DNA of 8,627 bases, from positions 1 to 8,627 of the forward strand of contig CAMVLN010000064.1 in the NCBI GenBank assembly GCA_947168325.1, in the 5' to 3' direction. Shown piece by piece: positions 6,558-8,627 of this stretch. Source of the stretch: an uncultured Elusimicrobia bacterium. Lineage in GTDB: Bacteria; Elusimicrobiota; Endomicrobiia; Endomicrobiales; Endomicrobiaceae. Position 1 is the stretch's first letter; the number at the start of each line of letters is the position of its first letter. The notes under the pieces were generated by a model that saw nothing but the letters and a program-made list of their open reading frames with translations, had not been told where the DNA came from and made no database searches. A program made the position numbers and the translations under genes.

Positions 6558-7601
6558 ATGAAACTAACTTTAAAAGAAATTGCTAATATAGTTAACGGCA
6601 AATTATTTTTGCAAAGCGAATCTAATGATAATTTTCTTGTTAATGGAATAAACACTTTAGAAACCGCTAAAGAAGATGAGATAACATTTTTAGGAAATGA
6701 TAAATATTTACATTTTTTAAAAGATACAAAAGCATTAGCGATTTTGGTCTCAAAGGAAATAGATATCAGTAAATACAAAAATAAAAATTTTATAGTTGTT
6801 GACAATCCTCAACTTGCTTGCAGTAAGTTTCTGGACATAATTTATGAAGAAAAACTCTCAAAAATTAAAGTAGGTATTAGTCCTAAAGCAACAATAGAAG
6901 AAAATGTAAAACTAGGAAAAAATATTTCTATTGGTCATAATGTAATTATTGAAGAAGGATCGAAAGTAGGTGATAATACAAAAATATTAGCAAATGTTTA
7001 TATAGGTCAAAATGTTAGTATTGGTAAAAATTGTATAATATATCCTAATGTTACAATTAGAGAAGATTCAAAAATAGGAGATGACTGTATATTAAATCCT
7101 GGTGTAGTTATTGGTGGAGAAGGATTTGGTTTTGTACCTGTTGGAAACAAAATTTTAAAAAAACCTCAACTTGGATATGTTGAAATAGGAAATAATGTAG
7201 AACTTGGGGCAAATACAACAGTAGATAGAGCAACTCTATCAAATACAACAACTTATATTGGCGATAATACAAAAATAGATAATCTTGTAATGATAGCACA
7301 TAATGTTCACATAGGAAAAAATTCCATAATTGTTGCCCAAGTTGGTGTTGCTGGTTCAACAAAAATTGGAGATAAAGTAACTATTGGTGGACAAGTAGGA
7401 ATAGTTGGGCATATTACTATTGGAAACAATATAATGATTGGTGCAAAAAGTGGTATAATGCACGATTTAAAAGATAATCAAATTCTTGCTGGTTATCCAC
7501 TACAATCGTATAGAAATCATTTAATGTCTCTTGCAATCATAAAAAAATTGCCAGAAATGTATCAACAATTAAAGAAAATATTAAAAAAATTAAATATGTA
7601 A
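6558..7601 (+). CDS. lpxD: LpxD, UDP-3-O-(3-hydroxyacyl)glucosamine N-acyltransferase
   Basis: LpxD catalyses the third step of lipid A synthesis, moving a 3-hydroxyacyl chain from ACP to the 2-amino group of UDP-3-O-acylglucosamine, on the cytoplasmic side. It has 347 residues, the usual family length. The N-terminal uridine-binding domain (about 1-100) starts LTLKEIANIVNGKL. A left-handed beta-helix of hexapeptide repeats (about 105-320; e.g. IGKNCIIYPNVTI, IGDKVTIGGQVGI) follows. The motif MIAHNVHIG contains His248, equivalent to the catalytic His239 of E. coli LpxD. A short helical tail (about 325-347) ends the protein. The ATG at 6558 has a strong Shine-Dalgarno (AAAGGAG, spacing 7). It lies 19 bp after bamA and 11 bp before lpxC, so it is surely co-transcribed. 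The skp/ompH gene often present before lpxD is missing. Confidence 0.95.
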   Translation: MKLTLKEIANIVNGKLFLQSESNDNFLVNGINTLETAKEDEITFLGNDKYLHFLKDTKALAILVSKEIDISKYKNKNFIVVDNPQLACSKFLDIIYEEKLSKIKVGISPKATIEENVKLGKNISIGHNVIIEEGSKVGDNTKILANVYIGQNVSIGKNCIIYPNVTIREDSKIGDDCILNPGVVIGGEGFGFVPVGNKILKKPQLGYVEIGNNVELGANTTVDRATLSNTTTYIGDNTKIDNLVMIAHNVHIGKNSIIVAQVGVAGSTKIGDKVTIGGQVGIVGHITIGNNIMIGAKSGIMHDLKDNQILAGYPLQSYRNHLMSLAIIKKLPEMYQQLKKILKKLNM

Positions 7602-7612
7602 GGAAAATGATT

Positions 7613-8627
7613 ATGTCAAAACAAACAACTATAAAAAAAGAATTTGTGATAGAAGGAATTGGGTTACATACCGGAAATAAAAGTAAGCTTGTATTTAAAC
7701 CAGCAACAAGCAATTCCGGAATACATTTTGTTAGGGTAGATTTACCTAACAAACCAGACATAAAAGCATCTTGGAATAATTTGTCAACAGATGTTGCCGT
7801 TAGAGGAACAACTTTGCAATCTGGTAATATAAAAATACACACAATAGAACATATTTTAGCTGTTTGTTATGCTTTAGGTATAGATAACTTAATCATAGAA
7901 ATAAACAATAACGAGCCCCCTATACTAGATGGTAGTGCAAAGATACTTGCTGAAAAAATTATTGAAGTTGGAATAGAAGAGCTTAATGATGAAAAAGAGT
8001 TTTATGTTATAAAAGAACCTATAGCTTTTACATCAGGAAATACAAAAATTACTGCATATCCAAGTGATAAATTAGAAATAGATTGTACTATTGGTTACGA
8101 TCATCCTTTTGTATCCTTTCAACAGGCAAACTTTGAAATAAACAAAAATGTTTTTATAAAGGAAATTGCTCCTGCTAGAACTTTTTGTTTTGATTATGAA
8201 ATTGAAGCATTAAGGTCAAGCGGACTTATACAAGGTGGCAATTTAGATAATTCAATAGTTATTGGTCCTAATGGAATATATAATAAAGAAGCCTTAAGAT
8301 TCCAAGATGAGTTTGTTAGGCATAAAATTTTGGATTTAATTGGAGATATATCTCTTGCAGGTAAACAAATAAGAGCAAAAATAGTTGCACAAAAACCTGG
8401 TCATGAAAGAAATGTTGGTTTTGTGAAGCTTTTTATCTCTAAAGCAACTATAGAAAAAGGAGATATAAAAGTAGTTGCATCTAATCAGAATGAGAAAGTT
8501 TTTGACGAAAATTCGGTAAGGTTTTTTAATAGTATAGAAATCCAAAAAATTATTCCACATAGGTATCCGATTCTTATGGTTGATAAGAAAAAAAGAGATG
8601 AGGAAGAAAAATTAAGAAAAGAAAGAG
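7613..8627 (+). CDS. lpxC: Bifunctional LpxC-FabZ (incomplete at the window edge)
   Basis: The LpxC part (1 to about 300) is the zinc deacetylase that commits UDP-3-O-acyl-GlcNAc to lipid A. Visible motifs are GIGLHTG (15-21), TIEHILA with Glu79 and zinc ligand His80, EPPILDGSA, APARTF, HKILDLIGD with zinc ligands His237 and Asp241, and KPGHERN with catalytic His264. The frame then runs on without a stop into the start of FabZ, the 3-hydroxyacyl-ACP dehydratase: IQKIIPHRYPILMVD (His316), so the product is an LpxC-FabZ fusion like that known from Bacteroidota and some other phyla. Directly after MVD the expected FabZ sequence is replaced by KKKRDEEEKLRKER up to the edge. The FabZ core, including its catalytic Glu, lies outside the window. 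The start at ATG 7613 is chosen because AGGA (7601-7604) is 8 nt away; the in-frame ATG at 7607 is too close. Third gene of the operon. Confidence 0.9.
   Translation, partial: MSKQTTIKKEFVIEGIGLHTGNKSKLVFKPATSNSGIHFVRVDLPNKPDIKASWNNLSTDVAVRGTTLQSGNIKIHTIEHILAVCYALGIDNLIIEINNNEPPILDGSAKILAEKIIEVGIEELNDEKEFYVIKEPIAFTSGNTKITAYPSDKLEIDCTIGYDHPFVSFQQANFEINKNVFIKEIAPARTFCFDYEIEALRSSGLIQGGNLDNSIVIGPNGIYNKEALRFQDEFVRHKILDLIGDISLAGKQIRAKIVAQKPGHERNVGFVKLFISKATIEKGDIKVVASNQNEKVFDENSVRFFNSIEIQKIIPHRYPILMVDKKKRDEEEKLRKER

Noticed and set aside
7537..7842. Minus-strand frame of 101 residues across the lpxD-lpxC junction
   Set aside because: It overlaps two well-supported genes with catalytic motifs and has no independent evidence.
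1..8627. CRISPR array, tRNA, rRNA or insertion sequence
   Set aside because: No regularly spaced direct repeats, cloverleaf-like sequence, rRNA-like stretch, transposase motif or terminal inverted repeats were seen.

Overview
The window is very AT-rich DNA from a Gram-negative (diderm) bacterium and is devoted to outer-membrane biogenesis. Two blocks diverge from an intergenic region of about 440 bp (2976-3418). The left block, on the minus strand, is a two-gene unit: a surface-type lipoprotein related to the transferrin-binding-protein-B barrel family (1566-2975), followed by a Slam-like (DUF560 type) outer-membrane protein with periplasmic TPRs (223-1605). This matches the usual cargo-plus-translocator layout in which Slam delivers a lipoprotein to the cell surface. 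A weak terminator-like hairpin overlaps the end of the Slam gene, and the leftmost ~195 bases hold nothing recognisable.

The right block, on the plus strand, is a tight operon: bamA (3419-6538), lpxD (6558-7601) and the start of an lpxC-fabZ fusion (7613 to the window edge, incomplete). BamA inserts outer-membrane beta-barrels. LpxD and LpxC carry out early lipid A synthesis, and FabZ supplies the hydroxyacyl-ACP dehydratase step that competes for the same acyl pool. A near-consensus sigma70-type promoter (TTGACA, 17 bp, TATACT) lies about 90 bp upstream of bamA. The skp/ompH gene often found between bamA and lpxD is missing.

The most unusual feature is in BamA. Its fourth POTRA domain is interrupted, just before its last strand, by about 280 residues: a lysine-rich segment of unknown fold, then a long charged coiled coil built on three copies of a QIKKLE-containing module. 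A second K/E/R-rich stretch seems to interrupt the FabZ part of the LpxC-FabZ fusion straight after its HRYP..MVD motif, at the window edge. Charged helical insertions in two conserved proteins of one operon, together with the absence of skp/ompH, are the main leads here.

Taxonomy is inferred only. The LpxC-FabZ fusion, the bamA-lpxD-lpxC/fabZ order, the low GC and the style of the BamA barrel suggest a deep-branching non-proteobacterial diderm, with an Elusimicrobiota/Endomicrobia-like organism my best guess (about even odds). If so, a Slam/TbpB-like pair would be notable, because the described Slam systems that I know of are proteobacterial.
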